From Pseudomonas oryzihabitans (GTDB lineage Bacteria; Pseudomonadota; Gammaproteobacteria; Pseudomonadales; Pseudomonadaceae): a DNA stretch of 64,000 nucleotides. The stretch covers positions 558,001-622,000 of the forward strand of contig NZ_CP021645.1 of assembly GCF_006384975.1 (NCBI RefSeq), read 5' to 3'. The notes under the pieces were generated by a model. The model was not told where the DNA came from and made no database searches. It saw nothing but the letters and a program-made list of their open reading frames with translations. The stretch's first letter is position 1, and every line of letters starts with the position of its first letter. The position numbers and the translations under genes are program-made. Below are positions 8,574-17,339 of the stretch, in pieces.

Positions 8574-9455
8574 ATGGCGTTTTTCTTGGAAGTCTTGCTC
8601 GGCGGCCTGCTCGCCGGGGTGATGTACGCCCTGGTGGCGCTGGGCTTCGTGCTCATCTACCGGGCATCGGGCGTGTTCAACTTCGCCCAGGGCGCCATGC
8701 TGCTGTTCGCCGCCCTGACCTACGTCAGCCTGGTGGAGCGCGGCCTGCCCGGTTGGCTGGCACTGCTGGTCACGCTGGGCGTCATGATCCTGCTGGCCGT
8801 GGCGGTAGAGCGAACGGTGCTGCGGCCGTTGGTGAATCGCTCGCCGCTGGTGCTGTTCATGGCCACCCTGGGGCTGGCCTATTTCATCGAGGGCGCGGCC
8901 CAGGCGCTGTGGGGCGCCCAGGTACATGGCCTGGACCTGGGCATCGAGGATAGTCCGCTGGAAGTGGGCGACCTGCTGCTGTCGTCCTTCGATCTGTTCG
9001 CCGCGGCGGTGGCGGCGCTGCTGGTGCTGGGCCTGTCGCTGCTGTTCGAACGCACCCGGCTGGGCATCTCGCTGCGCGCCGTGGCCGACGATCCCCTGGC
9101 GGCCCAGGCGGTGGGTATCCGCCTGCCGCGGATCTGGGCGCTGGTTTGGGCGGTGGCGGGCTGCGTCGGCCTGGTGGCCGGGCTGCTCTGGGGCGCGCGG
9201 CTGGGCGTGCAGTTCTCGCTGTCGCTGATCGTGCTCAAGGCGCTGCCGGTGCTGATCATCGGCGGCTTCTCCTCGATCACCGGCGCCATCGTCGGCGGCC
9301 TGCTGATCGGCGCCAGTGAAAAGCTCGCCGAGGTCTATCTCGGCCCCTTTATCGGCGGCGGCATCGAGAACTGGTTTCCCTATGCCTTCGCCCTGGTCTT
9401 CCTGCTGATTCGACCGGTCGGCCTGTTCGGCGAACCCACGGTCGAGCGCGTCTAG
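8574..9455 (+). CDS. LIV-type ABC transporter permease (LivH-like), copy 1
   Basis: A 293-residue hydrophobic permease of the LivH family with about eight membrane segments, including GLLAGVMYALVALGFVLIY at the start and the conserved segment GISLRAVADDPLAAQAVG in the coupling loop. GGGAGAAG lies 7-8 bases before the ATG. It is the first of the two permeases that form the channel. It closely resembles the copy at 16454, including the run YRASGVFNFAQGAMLLFAAL against YKASGVFNFAQGAMLLFAAL. Confidence 0.92.
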   Translation: MAFFLEVLLGGLLAGVMYALVALGFVLIYRASGVFNFAQGAMLLFAALTYVSLVERGLPGWLALLVTLGVMILLAVAVERTVLRPLVNRSPLVLFMATLGLAYFIEGAAQALWGAQVHGLDLGIEDSPLEVGDLLLSSFDLFAAAVAALLVLGLSLLFERTRLGISLRAVADDPLAAQAVGIRLPRIWALVWAVAGCVGLVAGLLWGARLGVQFSLSLIVLKALPVLIIGGFSSITGAIVGGLLIGASEKLAEVYLGPFIGGGIENWFPYAFALVFLLIRPVGLFGEPTVERV

Positions 9456-9465
9456 AGGATTCACC

Positions 9466-10512
9466 ATGACCACCACCGTCGATGCGCTCGCCGCGCGTCC
9501 GCTCTCTCCCCGTGCGCCCGCGATTCGGCCGGCGCGCCTGGTATTGGCCGCTATTCTGGGCTTGGCCTTCGGTGTGCTGCCCTGGGTCGGCAACGACTAT
9601 CTGTTCAACGCCCTGCTGATTCCCTTCCTGGTGCTGGCCCTGGCCGGATTGGGGCTGAATCTGCTCACCGGCTATGCCGGGCAGTTGTCGCTGGGCTCGG
9701 CTGCCTTCATGGCGGTGGGCGCCTTCACCACCTACAACCTGCAGGTGCGCCTGGGACTCCCTCTGCCGCTGTGCCTGTTCGCCGGTGGCCTGCTGGCGGC
9801 CCTGGTCTCCTTGCTGTTCGGCCTGCCCAGCCTGAGGATTCGTGGCTTCTACCTGATCGTCTCCAGCCTGGCGGCGCAATTCTTCATTCTGTGGGCGTTG
9901 ACCCGCTTCGATTGGTTCTCCCATGGCAACGCCTCGGGGGTGATCAGCGCGCCGCCACTGGTGCTCTTGGGCCAGGATTTCGGTGGGCCGCTGGGTCGCT
10001 ATCTGGCCACCCTGGTGGTGGTGCTGGTGTCGTTCGCCTTCGCCGCGCGCCTGGTGCACGGCGAACTGGGCCGCACCTGGATGGCGGTGCGCGACCGCGA
10101 GACGGCCGCGGCGGTGATGGGCCTGTCGGTGGTGCGGGCCAAGCTCTTGGCCTTCGCCTTCAGCGGTTTCTACCTGGGCATCGCCGGCGCGCTCTGGGCC
10201 TTCACCTACCTGGGCACCGTGGAGCCCAACGGCTTCGATCTGAGTCGCTCCTTCCAGATCCTCTTCATCGTCATCCTCGGCGGCCTGGGCAGCCTGGCCG
10301 GCAGCCTCTATGGCGCGGCCTTCATCGTGTTGTTCCCGCTGCTGCTCTCCAACCTGGCCAGCTGGTTGCCGGGCGATCTCATCGCCGCGGGTCAGTTGGA
10401 GAACCTGCAAAAGATGGTCTTCGGCGCCCTGATCATCCTGGTACTGATCAAGGAACCCGAAGGTCTGTCCCGACTCGCCACACGCTCCTGGCAACGCCTG
10501 CGCCGGCGCTGA
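9466..10512 (+). CDS. LIV-type ABC transporter permease (LivM-like), copy 1
   Basis: A 348-residue permease of the LivM family with a hydrophilic 25-residue N-terminus, then about nine membrane segments. Landmarks are LGLNLLTGYAGQLSLGSAAF and IRGFYLIVSSLAAQF. The coupling loop carries VRDRETAAAVMGLSVVRAK. It starts 10 bases after the LivH-like gene and parallels the protein at 17340. The C-terminal KEPEGLSRL is typical of this family. Confidence 0.92.
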   Translation: MTTTVDALAARPLSPRAPAIRPARLVLAAILGLAFGVLPWVGNDYLFNALLIPFLVLALAGLGLNLLTGYAGQLSLGSAAFMAVGAFTTYNLQVRLGLPLPLCLFAGGLLAALVSLLFGLPSLRIRGFYLIVSSLAAQFFILWALTRFDWFSHGNASGVISAPPLVLLGQDFGGPLGRYLATLVVVLVSFAFAARLVHGELGRTWMAVRDRETAAAVMGLSVVRAKLLAFAFSGFYLGIAGALWAFTYLGTVEPNGFDLSRSFQILFIVILGGLGSLAGSLYGAAFIVLFPLLLSNLASWLPGDLIAAGQLENLQKMVFGALIILVLIKEPEGLSRLATRSWQRLRRR

Positions 10513-10569
10513 CTTCACTCCCTGCCGGCGGGAAAGCCCGCTGGCTTTAGCCCTACAAGGAAAGTCCCC

Positions 10570-11892
10570 ATGTTCAAACGTCATCTGCTCGGCAGCCTCG
10601 TCCTGGCCCTGGGCCTCACCAGCTTCGGCCCGGCCCAGGCCGCGGGCGAGCAATACTTCCCGCTGCAGAGCTATCGGGTCGGCCCCTATGCGGCCGGCGG
10701 CACCGGCTTCTTCGGTGGCTTCATCGACTACATGAAATACGTCAACGCCAACGGCGGCGTGAATGGCGTCAAGCTGGTATGGAGCGAGTGCGAAACCGAA
10801 TACATCGTCGAGAAGGGCGTGGAATGCTACGAGCGCCTGAAGAACGGCCATGACGGTGCGCCCGCGGCGGCGACCAATCCGCTGTCGGTGGGCATCGCCT
10901 ATGCCACCCTGGAGCGCTCCACCGCTGACCACCTGCCGCTGATCACCATCAACCACGGCCGTACCGATTCCACTGACGGCAGCGTCTTCCCCTATGTCTT
11001 CCCGCTGCAGCTCAATCCCTATTCGGAGGTCTCGGCCATCCTCAACTGGATCGCCCAGCAGGGCGGTGGGGTCGACAGCCTCAAGGGCAAGAAGATCGTC
11101 ACCCTCTACCACGGCTCGCCCTACGGCAAGGAGACCAACGAGGTCCTGCAGAAACTGGCGGATCGCTACGGCTTCCAGCTGACCCTGCTGGAGGTACCGC
11201 ACCCGGGTAACGAACAGCAATCCCAGTGGCTCAACATCCGCCGCATCAAGCCCGACTGGGTGATCCTGCGCGGCTGGGGCGTGATGAACCCGGTGGCGAT
11301 CAAGACCGCGCAAAAGGTCGGCTACCCGGTCGACCACATCATCGGCAACATCTGGAGCAACTCCGAGGAAGACGTCCGCCCGGCCGGCGCGGCGGCCAAG
11401 GGTTTCCTGGCCATCACCACCCACCCCTCGGGCACCGACTTCCCGGTGCTGCAGGGCATCGAGCGCGACGTGGTGGCCAAGGGGCAGAGCGACCTGGCCG
11501 ATCCCAAGCGATTCGGTACCGTCTACTACAACCTCGGGGTGGTCAACGGCATCCTCAACGTCGAGGCGCTGCGGGTGGCCCAGGCCAAGTACGGTGACAA
11601 ACCTCTCACCGGCGAGCAGGTGCGCTGGGGCTTCGAGCACCTGAATCTGGACGACGCCCGCCTGCAGGCACTGGGCGCCAAGGGTCTGGTGCAGCCGCTC
11701 AAGCTCTCCTGCGCCGACCACGAAGGCGGCGGCGCCATCCGCATGCAGCAGTGGGATGGCGAAAAGTGGAAGCTGGTGAGCGGTTGGGTGCAGGCCGACC
11801 GCGCCTTCCTGCGGCCGATCATCGAGGCCTCGGCGCAGCAGTACGCCAAGGAGAAGGGCATCACGCCGCGTGACTGCAGCAAGGAGGATTGA
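10570..11892 (+). CDS. LIV-type ABC transporter substrate-binding protein, copy 1
   Basis: A 440-residue type I periplasmic binding protein with a signal peptide ending near GPAQAA. It contains NGVKLVWSECETEYIVEK and VECYERLKNG, shared almost unchanged with the SBP at 18598. Unlike every other SBP in this region it has four cysteines, all conserved in the paralogue (CETE, CYER, SCADH, RDC), which could form two disulfides. AAGGAAAG precedes the ATG. The family is often found beside acyl-CoA-ligase genes in other bacteria, so a hydrophobic carboxylic acid is a possible ligand; here the neighbour is sfnG. The substrate is unknown. Confidence 0.9.
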   Translation: MFKRHLLGSLVLALGLTSFGPAQAAGEQYFPLQSYRVGPYAAGGTGFFGGFIDYMKYVNANGGVNGVKLVWSECETEYIVEKGVECYERLKNGHDGAPAAATNPLSVGIAYATLERSTADHLPLITINHGRTDSTDGSVFPYVFPLQLNPYSEVSAILNWIAQQGGGVDSLKGKKIVTLYHGSPYGKETNEVLQKLADRYGFQLTLLEVPHPGNEQQSQWLNIRRIKPDWVILRGWGVMNPVAIKTAQKVGYPVDHIIGNIWSNSEEDVRPAGAAAKGFLAITTHPSGTDFPVLQGIERDVVAKGQSDLADPKRFGTVYYNLGVVNGILNVEALRVAQAKYGDKPLTGEQVRWGFEHLNLDDARLQALGAKGLVQPLKLSCADHEGGGAIRMQQWDGEKWKLVSGWVQADRAFLRPIIEASAQQYAKEKGITPRDCSKED

Positions 11893-11895
11893 CCC

Positions 11896-12642
11896 ATGAC
11901 GGCCACCCCCTTGCTGGCGGTCGACGCCATCGAAGTCCGCTACGACGGCGCGATCCTGGCCGTCAGCGGGGTCAGCCTCGAGGTCCGGCAGGGGCAGTTG
12001 GTGGCCCTGCTGGGCGCCAATGGCGCTGGCAAGAGCACCACGCTCAAGGCTATCTCCGGCTTGCTCGGCGCCGGGCGCGGCGAGCTGGTCCGCGGCGCCA
12101 TCCGCTACGACGGACTGGACCTGGCTGGCCAATCACCCGATGCCCGGGTGCGCGCCGGGCTGGTCCAGGTGCTGGAGGGTCGCCATTGCTTCGGCCGGCT
12201 CAGCGTGGAGGAAAACCTGCTCAGTGGCGGCTTCGTCCGGCGCCTGGGGCGGGGCGCGCAGCGCGCCGAGCTGGAGCGGATCTACGCCTGGTTTCCACGG
12301 CTGGCGGCCAAGCGCAAGCAACTGGCTGGCCTCACCTCCGGCGGCGAGCAGCAGATGATCGCCCTGGGTCGCGCGCTCATGGCGCGGCCGCGCCTGCTCC
12401 TGCTGGACGAGCCCTCCATGGGCCTGGCGCCGCTGATCGTGGAGGAAATTTTCGACAGCGTCGCCCGCTTGAATCGCGACGAGGGCCTGAGCGTGCTCAT
12501 GGCCGAGCAGAACAGTGCCATCGCCCTGGACTATGCGCACCAGGCCTATGTCCTGGAGAGCGGGCAAGTGGTGCAGGCGGGCGTGCCGGGCGAGAGCCTG
12601 TCGCGGGAGGCGGTGCAGGCGGCTTATTTAGGGGTGGGTTGA
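11896..12642 (+). CDS. LIV-type ABC transporter ATP-binding protein (LivF-like), copy 1
   Basis: A 248-residue LivF-type ATPase: Walker A GANGAGKST, signature LTSGGEQQMIALGRAL, Walker B LLLLDEPSMGL. It starts 3 bases after the SBP stop and closes the first LIV-type operon. It is very similar to the protein at 19944, with a matching N-terminus (VDAIEVRYDGAILAV against VDAIEVVYDGSILAV). No strong terminator follows, only a weak inverted repeat CTTGAGC/GCTCAAG near 12708. Confidence 0.91.
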   Translation: MTATPLLAVDAIEVRYDGAILAVSGVSLEVRQGQLVALLGANGAGKSTTLKAISGLLGAGRGELVRGAIRYDGLDLAGQSPDARVRAGLVQVLEGRHCFGRLSVEENLLSGGFVRRLGRGAQRAELERIYAWFPRLAAKRKQLAGLTSGGEQQMIALGRALMARPRLLLLDEPSMGLAPLIVEEIFDSVARLNRDEGLSVLMAEQNSAIALDYAHQAYVLESGQVVQAGVPGESLSREAVQAAYLGVG

Positions 12643-12787
12643 GGATGGCGCGGCCGCTTCGGCCGGAGGAGCTGCATTCTGGCCGATAACCGCCCGAAAT
12701 GAGCGAGCTTGAGCCATTACGAGCTCAAGTCCGGCCCACATGGGCCGACACGCCATAGATAACCTTTCGTCCGCCGCAGAGGGCCTC

Positions 12788-14410
12788 ATGAATCTGAACA
12801 ACTACACCATAGGAACGCGGGCCGGGCTGAGCTTCGCGGTTATCGCCGCGCTGGTGCTACTCCTGGGGCTGTTCGGTCTCTACAACGCCCAGTCGCTACG
12901 CGGCGCGCTGGTCCATACCGAGTCGGTCTCGCTGGCGGGCAGCCGTGCCCTGGCGCAGATCAGGGACAACCAGCTGGGTATACGGGTCATCACCCTGCGC
13001 ATGATGCTCAACCGCGAGCCGGCGGTGCTCACCCCCACCGTGGCCCGGCTCGAGGTACTGATCGGGCTGCTGGACAAGGCCATGCAGGATTACCGCCAGG
13101 TGGTGACCGATCAGGGCCGCGCCAGCTTCGAGCAGTTGGACGCCACCATCGCCAACTACCGGACCTTGCTCGGCCAGTATCGGAAGCTGTCCGACCAGGG
13201 CGATGTGGAGTCCATGCGGACACTGCTCAACGGGGGTATCCAGGACGCTTCCAACAAGACCGGCGATCTGTTCAACGCCTTGCTCAAGGTCAACGTCGAA
13301 GAAAGCAACGCCTACACGGCGGAGGCGACCCAGCGTTACCAGGCCATCTGGTTCGGCTCGCTGGGAGTGCTCGGCGTAGCCTTGCTGCTGACCATCCTGC
13401 TGGCCTGGAGCCTGACCCGCAGTATCGTCCAGCCGCTGCGCTCCGCCATCGCAGCGGCGCGGGCCATGGCCGCTGGCGATCTCCGCCAGACCTTGCAGGT
13501 GCGCGGTCGCGACGAACCCTCGCAGTTGCTCGAAGCCCTGGCCGGGATGCAGGCGAGCCTGCGCCAGGCGCTGGGCCTGATCAACGATACCGCCGATCAG
13601 CTCGGTGGCGCCTGTGGCGAGGTGAGTCGCATCACCCAGCGCAATCTGGGTGAGGTCTCCCAGCAACACGACGAGATCCAACAGGCTGCCACCGCGGTCA
13701 ACGAGATGACCGCCGCCGTGGAAGAGGTGGCCGGTAACGCCGTCTCCACCTCGCAGGCGTCTGACCAATCGCAACTGTTGGTCCAACGGGGCAGCCAGCA
13801 GGTGCAGCACACCCTGACCACCATTCGGGTGCTGGGGCAGGAGATGGACCAGGCGTCGAGCGACGTGGTGCAGTTGGCCGAAGAGTCGCAGAAGATCGGT
13901 ACGGTGCTGGACGTGATCCGCGCCATCGCCGAGCAGACCAACCTGCTGGCGCTCAACGCCGCCATCGAAGCGGCGCGCGCGGGCGATGCCGGCCGCGGCT
14001 TCGCCGTGGTGGCCGACGAGGTACGGGCCCTGGCGGGACGCACCCAGAGTTCCACCGCCGAGATCGAGCAGATGGTCTCGCGCATCCAGAGCGGCACGCG
14101 GCAGGCGGTGGACGCCATGCAGAGCGGTACCCGTCAGGTGAGCGAGAGCCTGACCAGTGCCGAGGCCAGCGGCCAGGCGCTGGAAGAGATCAACCAGGCG
14201 ATCCTCGCCATCCACGAGCGCAACCTGGTGATCGCCAGCGCCGCCGAGGAACAGGCCCAGGTGGCCCGGGAGATCGACCGCAACCTGGTGAACATCCGCG
14301 ACCTGTCGGTCCGCAACTCGGAGGCCTCGTCCCAGGTAGGCAGCGCCATCGACGAACTGAACGGGACCTCGGGCGAATTGCAGCGGATGCTGCATCGCTT
14401 CCAGTTCTGA
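12788..14410 (+). CDS. Methyl-accepting chemotaxis protein
   Basis: A 540-residue chemoreceptor. The start at 12788 is chosen because it places the charged N-terminus [14 protein letters not shown] directly before the first membrane segment; an upstream in-frame ATG at 12740 would add 16 residues. Order: membrane segment about 12-32, periplasmic helical ligand domain of 4HB type, membrane segment about 190-212, HAMP, then the signalling hairpin with [20 protein letters not shown] and [15 protein letters not shown]. No C-terminal CheR pentapeptide is visible. It lies between the two duplicated LIV-type importers, so it may sense the same ligand, perhaps through one of their SBPs; that is inference. 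Confidence 0.93.
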   Translation: MNLNNYTIGTRAGLSFAVIAALVLLLGLFGLYNAQSLRGALVHTESVSLAGSRALAQIRDNQLGIRVITLRMMLNREPAVLTPTVARLEVLIGLLDKAMQDYRQVVTDQGRASFEQLDATIANYRTLLGQYRKLSDQGDVESMRTLLNGGIQDASNKTGDLFNALLKVNVEESNAYTAEATQRYQAIWFGSLGVLGVALLLTILLAWSLTRSIVQPLRSAIAAARAMAAGDLRQTLQVRGRDEPSQLLEALAGMQASLRQALGLINDTADQLGGACGEVSRITQRNLGEVSQQHDEIQQAATAVNEMTAAVEEVAGNAVSTSQASDQSQLLVQRGSQQVQHTLTTIRVLGQEMDQASSDVVQLAEESQKIGTVLDVIRAIAEQTNLLALNAAIEAARAGDAGRGFAVVADEVRALAGRTQSSTAEIEQMVSRIQSGTRQAVDAMQSGTRQVSESLTSAEASGQALEEINQAILAIHERNLVIASAAEEQAQVAREIDRNLVNIRDLSVRNSEASSQVGSAIDELNGTSGELQRMLHRFQF

Positions 14411-14488
14411 AGAGAATGGTGACCCAGGCGGTTGTGTTCTAGCCGGGTGCGCCTGCCCGGGGCGCGTCTGCTCGGTGGCGACCTCGAG

Positions 14489-14531
14489 GCGCTAATGATG
14501 GGAGCCCGGACCGGGCTCCCATCATTAGCGC
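14489..14531. repeat. Near-perfect 43-bp palindrome
   Basis: Two 21-base arms (14489-14509 and 14511-14531) are exact reverse complements around a single central A. The arms begin GCGCTAATGATGGG and end GAGCCCGG. It lies 78 bases past the chemoreceptor stop. There is no T-run on either side, so it is not a typical intrinsic terminator, though the hairpin could still stop transcription or protect the 3' end. Confidence 0.9.
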
Positions 14532-14681
14532 GACCTAAAGGCCTCTGCCAAGCGCGGTGCTGACGGCTTGCGACCGGTACCCACTGTCCGTCCGCCAACA
14601 GCGCTTCAGCAATTGTCGCCCTGGAGGTAGGTGCTTCCTGTGGTTGGCTGGTATAAGTGTTTGATCTATAAGAAATAAAAG

Positions 14682-14698
14682 ATGGCATGGTTGTTGTT
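14682..14698 (+). promoter_or_regulatory. Sigma-54-like -24/-12 promoter for the second LIV-type operon
   Basis: TGGCATGGTTGTTGTT with GG at 14684-14685 and the -12 pair ten bases later (GT instead of GC). It is nearly the same as the element at 6573, including the unusual GGTT spacer. It lies about 40 bases before the GTG start at 14737. A weak CTGT...ACAG inverted repeat at 14584-14601 is the only nearby candidate for an enhancer site. Confidence 0.5.
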
Positions 14699-14736
14699 AA
14701 GGGTACTGCGTCCCAACCACTGACCAGGTACTCTTC

Positions 14737-15663
14737 GTGACCGCCTTCGACACCTCCGACGCCTTCGTCGCACCCGCCTGGGTAAAGCCCCTGGATGTGC
14801 TGGGCTTGCTGCGCCGCCGCCTGCAGGATGACGGCACGGCGCTGGCGCTACGCCATAAGCAGCGGGGCCAGTGGCGGGCCTGGCGCTGGGACGACGTGGC
14901 GGCGGAGGTCAAGGCGCTGAGTCAGCGCCTGGCGGACGTTGGCGTGGGCAAGGGTACGCGACTGGCGGTGAGCGGGGCGTGCGAGCCACGGCTGTTGTTC
15001 ACGCTGCTGGCTGCCCAGACGCTGGAGGCGCGGGTGCTGCTGGTTCCGCTCGCCGACGGCCAGGGCGCGGCTACGCTGCCCCAGGCCTCGGTGTTCTGGA
15101 CCAATGACCGGGCCCAGGCACGAGCCTGGCAGTCGTCCGTCGGTCGGAACGGTGAGGGGCTGCTGTGCGCGCCCCTGCCAGTGCACGGCGCCGGCAACCG
15201 GATCGCCCTGCAGACCCTGCATCCGCCACAGCCGGTGGTGGTGACCCTGGCGGATCATCCCGCGGCGGGGGCCGGACTGCTGTGGTACGAAGAGGGCAGT
15301 GAATGGCCCGAAGGGCTACAGCGGCTGCTGCGTTTCTGGCTGGTGGAGGGGCTGGCGTTGGCGCTGCCGGAAACCCCCGCGGCCGCGGTACGCGACCGTC
15401 ACGAGGTGGCCCCGACCCGCCTCTTGCTGTCCAGCACGCGACTGGCGGCGCTGGCGGCGGAAATCGAGGCACGTCTGCCGTTGCCCGGTAGCCTGGCACG
15501 CGGCCTGGCCGATTGGTCACGCCAGGGCCCGGCGATTGGCGTACGCGGCGTGTTGCGCCGCCGGATCCGCCGCTTGCTGGGGTTTCAGCGCCTGGTGGCG
15601 GTGGAACAGCTGGCCGCCGCGGGCGACAGTGTGTGGCTGGCGGAACTGGAGCGGGCAGCATGA
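14737..15663 (+). CDS. Truncated acyl-CoA-synthetase-like (AMP-binding family) protein, probably non-catalytic
   Basis: 308 residues starting with GTG. The N-terminal half resembles the start of long-chain acyl-CoA synthetases (LRHKQRGQWRAWRWDDVAAE, then LADVGVGKGTRLAVSG). The C-terminal part resembles their middle region (a run like SSTRLAALAAEIEARLP, then LADWSRQGPAIGVRG and LLGFQRLVAVEQL). The ATP-binding P-loop-like motif (STGTTGKPK type), the YGxTE motif and the whole C-terminal subdomain are missing, and full enzymes have about 600 residues. The frame is intact and its stop overlaps the next ATG (ATGA at 15660), so it is translated in the operon. It could be a decayed ligase or a repurposed binding protein. 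Confidence 0.7.
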   Translation: MTAFDTSDAFVAPAWVKPLDVLGLLRRRLQDDGTALALRHKQRGQWRAWRWDDVAAEVKALSQRLADVGVGKGTRLAVSGACEPRLLFTLLAAQTLEARVLLVPLADGQGAATLPQASVFWTNDRAQARAWQSSVGRNGEGLLCAPLPVHGAGNRIALQTLHPPQPVVVTLADHPAAGAGLLWYEEGSEWPEGLQRLLRFWLVEGLALALPETPAAAVRDRHEVAPTRLLLSSTRLAALAAEIEARLPLPGSLARGLADWSRQGPAIGVRGVLRRRIRRLLGFQRLVAVEQLAAAGDSVWLAELERAA

Positions 15664-16457
15664 GTCGGACGCAGCCGCCTGGACCTCTGCTGGAGGTACG
15701 TGACATCTCGCTGTCGTTCAAGGGGGTCAAGGCCCTCGACCGCCTGAGCTTCAGGGTCGCTCAAGGGGAGATCTGCGCCCTGATCGGGCCCAACGGCGCG
15801 GGCAAGAGTTCGCTGCTCAATATCCTCAACGGCGTCTATCGGCCGGATGTCGGCGAAGTGGTGTTCGCCGGCCAGCGCTGGCGGCAGGTGCATCCATTGG
15901 CCGCCGCGCGCCAGGGGATCGGCCGCACCTTCCAGAACAATGCCCTGTTCAAGCGTATGAGCGTGAGCGATAACCTCCTCACCGGCCTGTCGCGCCATGG
16001 CCGGGCAACGCTGCTGGAGCAGGCACTGGGCCTGCCGCGCGCCCGGCGCGAGGCCAGCCGCTTCCAGGCGCGCGCCGAGGAAATTCTGGAGCTGCTCGAA
16101 TTGCAGCCCTGGCGGGAGACCGCGGTCGGCACTCTCGCCTATGGCCTGCAGAAGCGGGTCGAGCTGGGCAGGGCACTGATCGCGGGACCGCGCCTGCTTT
16201 TGCTCGACGAACCCATGGCAGGCATGAACAGCGAGGAAAAGCAGGCCATGAGCCGCTTCATCGCCGAGGCCAACCGCGAATTGGGCAGCACCGTGGTGCT
16301 CATCGAGCACGATATCGGCGTGGTCATGGACCTCGCCAGCCACGTGGTGGTGCTCGACTACGGTCGCAAGGTCGGCGATGGCACGCCCGCCGAGGTTCGC
16401 GCCAATCCGGACGTGATCGCCGCCTACCTGGGTAGCGCCGAGGAGACCGCCGCGTGA
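15660..16457 (+). CDS. LIV-type ABC transporter ATP-binding protein (LivG-like), copy 2
   Basis: A 265-residue ATPase starting at the ATG that overlaps the previous stop; the frame is open upstream but that extension is a shadow of the preceding gene. Walker A GPNGAGKSS, the LivG-type signature region YGLQKRVELGRAL and Walker B LLLLDEPMAGM are present. It is paralogous to the product of 7745. It opens the second LIV-type importer, whose gene order is identical to the first. Confidence 0.92.
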   Translation: MSRTQPPGPLLEVRDISLSFKGVKALDRLSFRVAQGEICALIGPNGAGKSSLLNILNGVYRPDVGEVVFAGQRWRQVHPLAAARQGIGRTFQNNALFKRMSVSDNLLTGLSRHGRATLLEQALGLPRARREASRFQARAEEILELLELQPWRETAVGTLAYGLQKRVELGRALIAGPRLLLLDEPMAGMNSEEKQAMSRFIAEANRELGSTVVLIEHDIGVVMDLASHVVVLDYGRKVGDGTPAEVRANPDVIAAYLGSAEETAA

Positions 16458-17335
16458 ATTTCTTCCTGGAAACCCTGATCGGTGGCCTGCTGGCAGGCAC
16501 GCTCTATTCGCTGGTGGCGTTGGGCTTCGTCCTGATCTACAAGGCCAGCGGCGTCTTCAACTTCGCCCAGGGCGCCATGCTGCTATTCGCCGCCCTGACG
16601 TTCGCCAGTCTCCACGAGCACGGCTGGTCGTTCGCCATGGCGTTACTGGGCGCGGCCGCGGTCATGGTCTTGGCTGCCGTGCTCATCGAGCGCCTGGTGC
16701 TGCGGCCTCTGGCCAATCGCTCGCAGATCACCCTGTTCATGGCGACCCTGGGCCTGTCTTTCATCCTCGAGGGACTGGCCCAGGGGTTGATGGGGGCCCA
16801 AGTAAGGGTCCTCGACCTGGGCATCGACGACGTCCCGCTGTTCCTCGGCGAGATCATGGTCAGCGAGTTCGACCTCATCGCGGCCGGCGTCGCGGGCCTG
16901 CTGGTGGTCGTGCTCGGCCTGCTGTTCAACCGCACGCGGCTGGGCATCGCCCTGCGGGCGGTGGCTGACGACACCCGCGCCGCGCTTTCCATCGGCATCG
17001 ACCTCAATCGCATCTGGCGCATCGTCTGGGCAGTGGCCGGGCTGGTGGGGCTGGTGGCGGGGCTGCTCTGGGGCGCTCGCCAGGGGGTGCAGTTCTCCCT
17101 GTCGCTGGTGGTGCTCAAGGCCCTGCCGGTATTGATCATCGGCGGCTTCACTTCGATTGGCGGTGCCATCGTCGGTGGGCTGATCGTGGGGGCCGCGGAA
17201 AATCTCGCCGAGGCCTACCTCGGTCCGCTGGTCGGCGGTGGCATCACCCCCTGGTTCGCCTACGTCCTGGCCGTCGTCTTCCTATACCTGCGCCCCGCCG
17301 GCCTGTTCGGCGAGCGCGCCATCGAACGGGTGTAG
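16454..17335 (+). CDS. LIV-type ABC transporter permease (LivH-like), copy 2
   Basis: A 293-residue permease, the same length as copy 1, starting with a GTG that overlaps the LivG-like stop (GTGA). It has about eight membrane segments and the coupling loop GIALRAVADDTRAALSIG. It matches copy 1 closely throughout, as at QFSLSLVVLKALPVLIIGGF. It forms half of the membrane channel. Confidence 0.92.
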   Translation: MNFFLETLIGGLLAGTLYSLVALGFVLIYKASGVFNFAQGAMLLFAALTFASLHEHGWSFAMALLGAAAVMVLAAVLIERLVLRPLANRSQITLFMATLGLSFILEGLAQGLMGAQVRVLDLGIDDVPLFLGEIMVSEFDLIAAGVAGLLVVVLGLLFNRTRLGIALRAVADDTRAALSIGIDLNRIWRIVWAVAGLVGLVAGLLWGARQGVQFSLSLVVLKALPVLIIGGFTSIGGAIVGGLIVGAAENLAEAYLGPLVGGGITPWFAYVLAVVFLYLRPAGLFGERAIERV

Positions 17336-17339
17336 TCGC

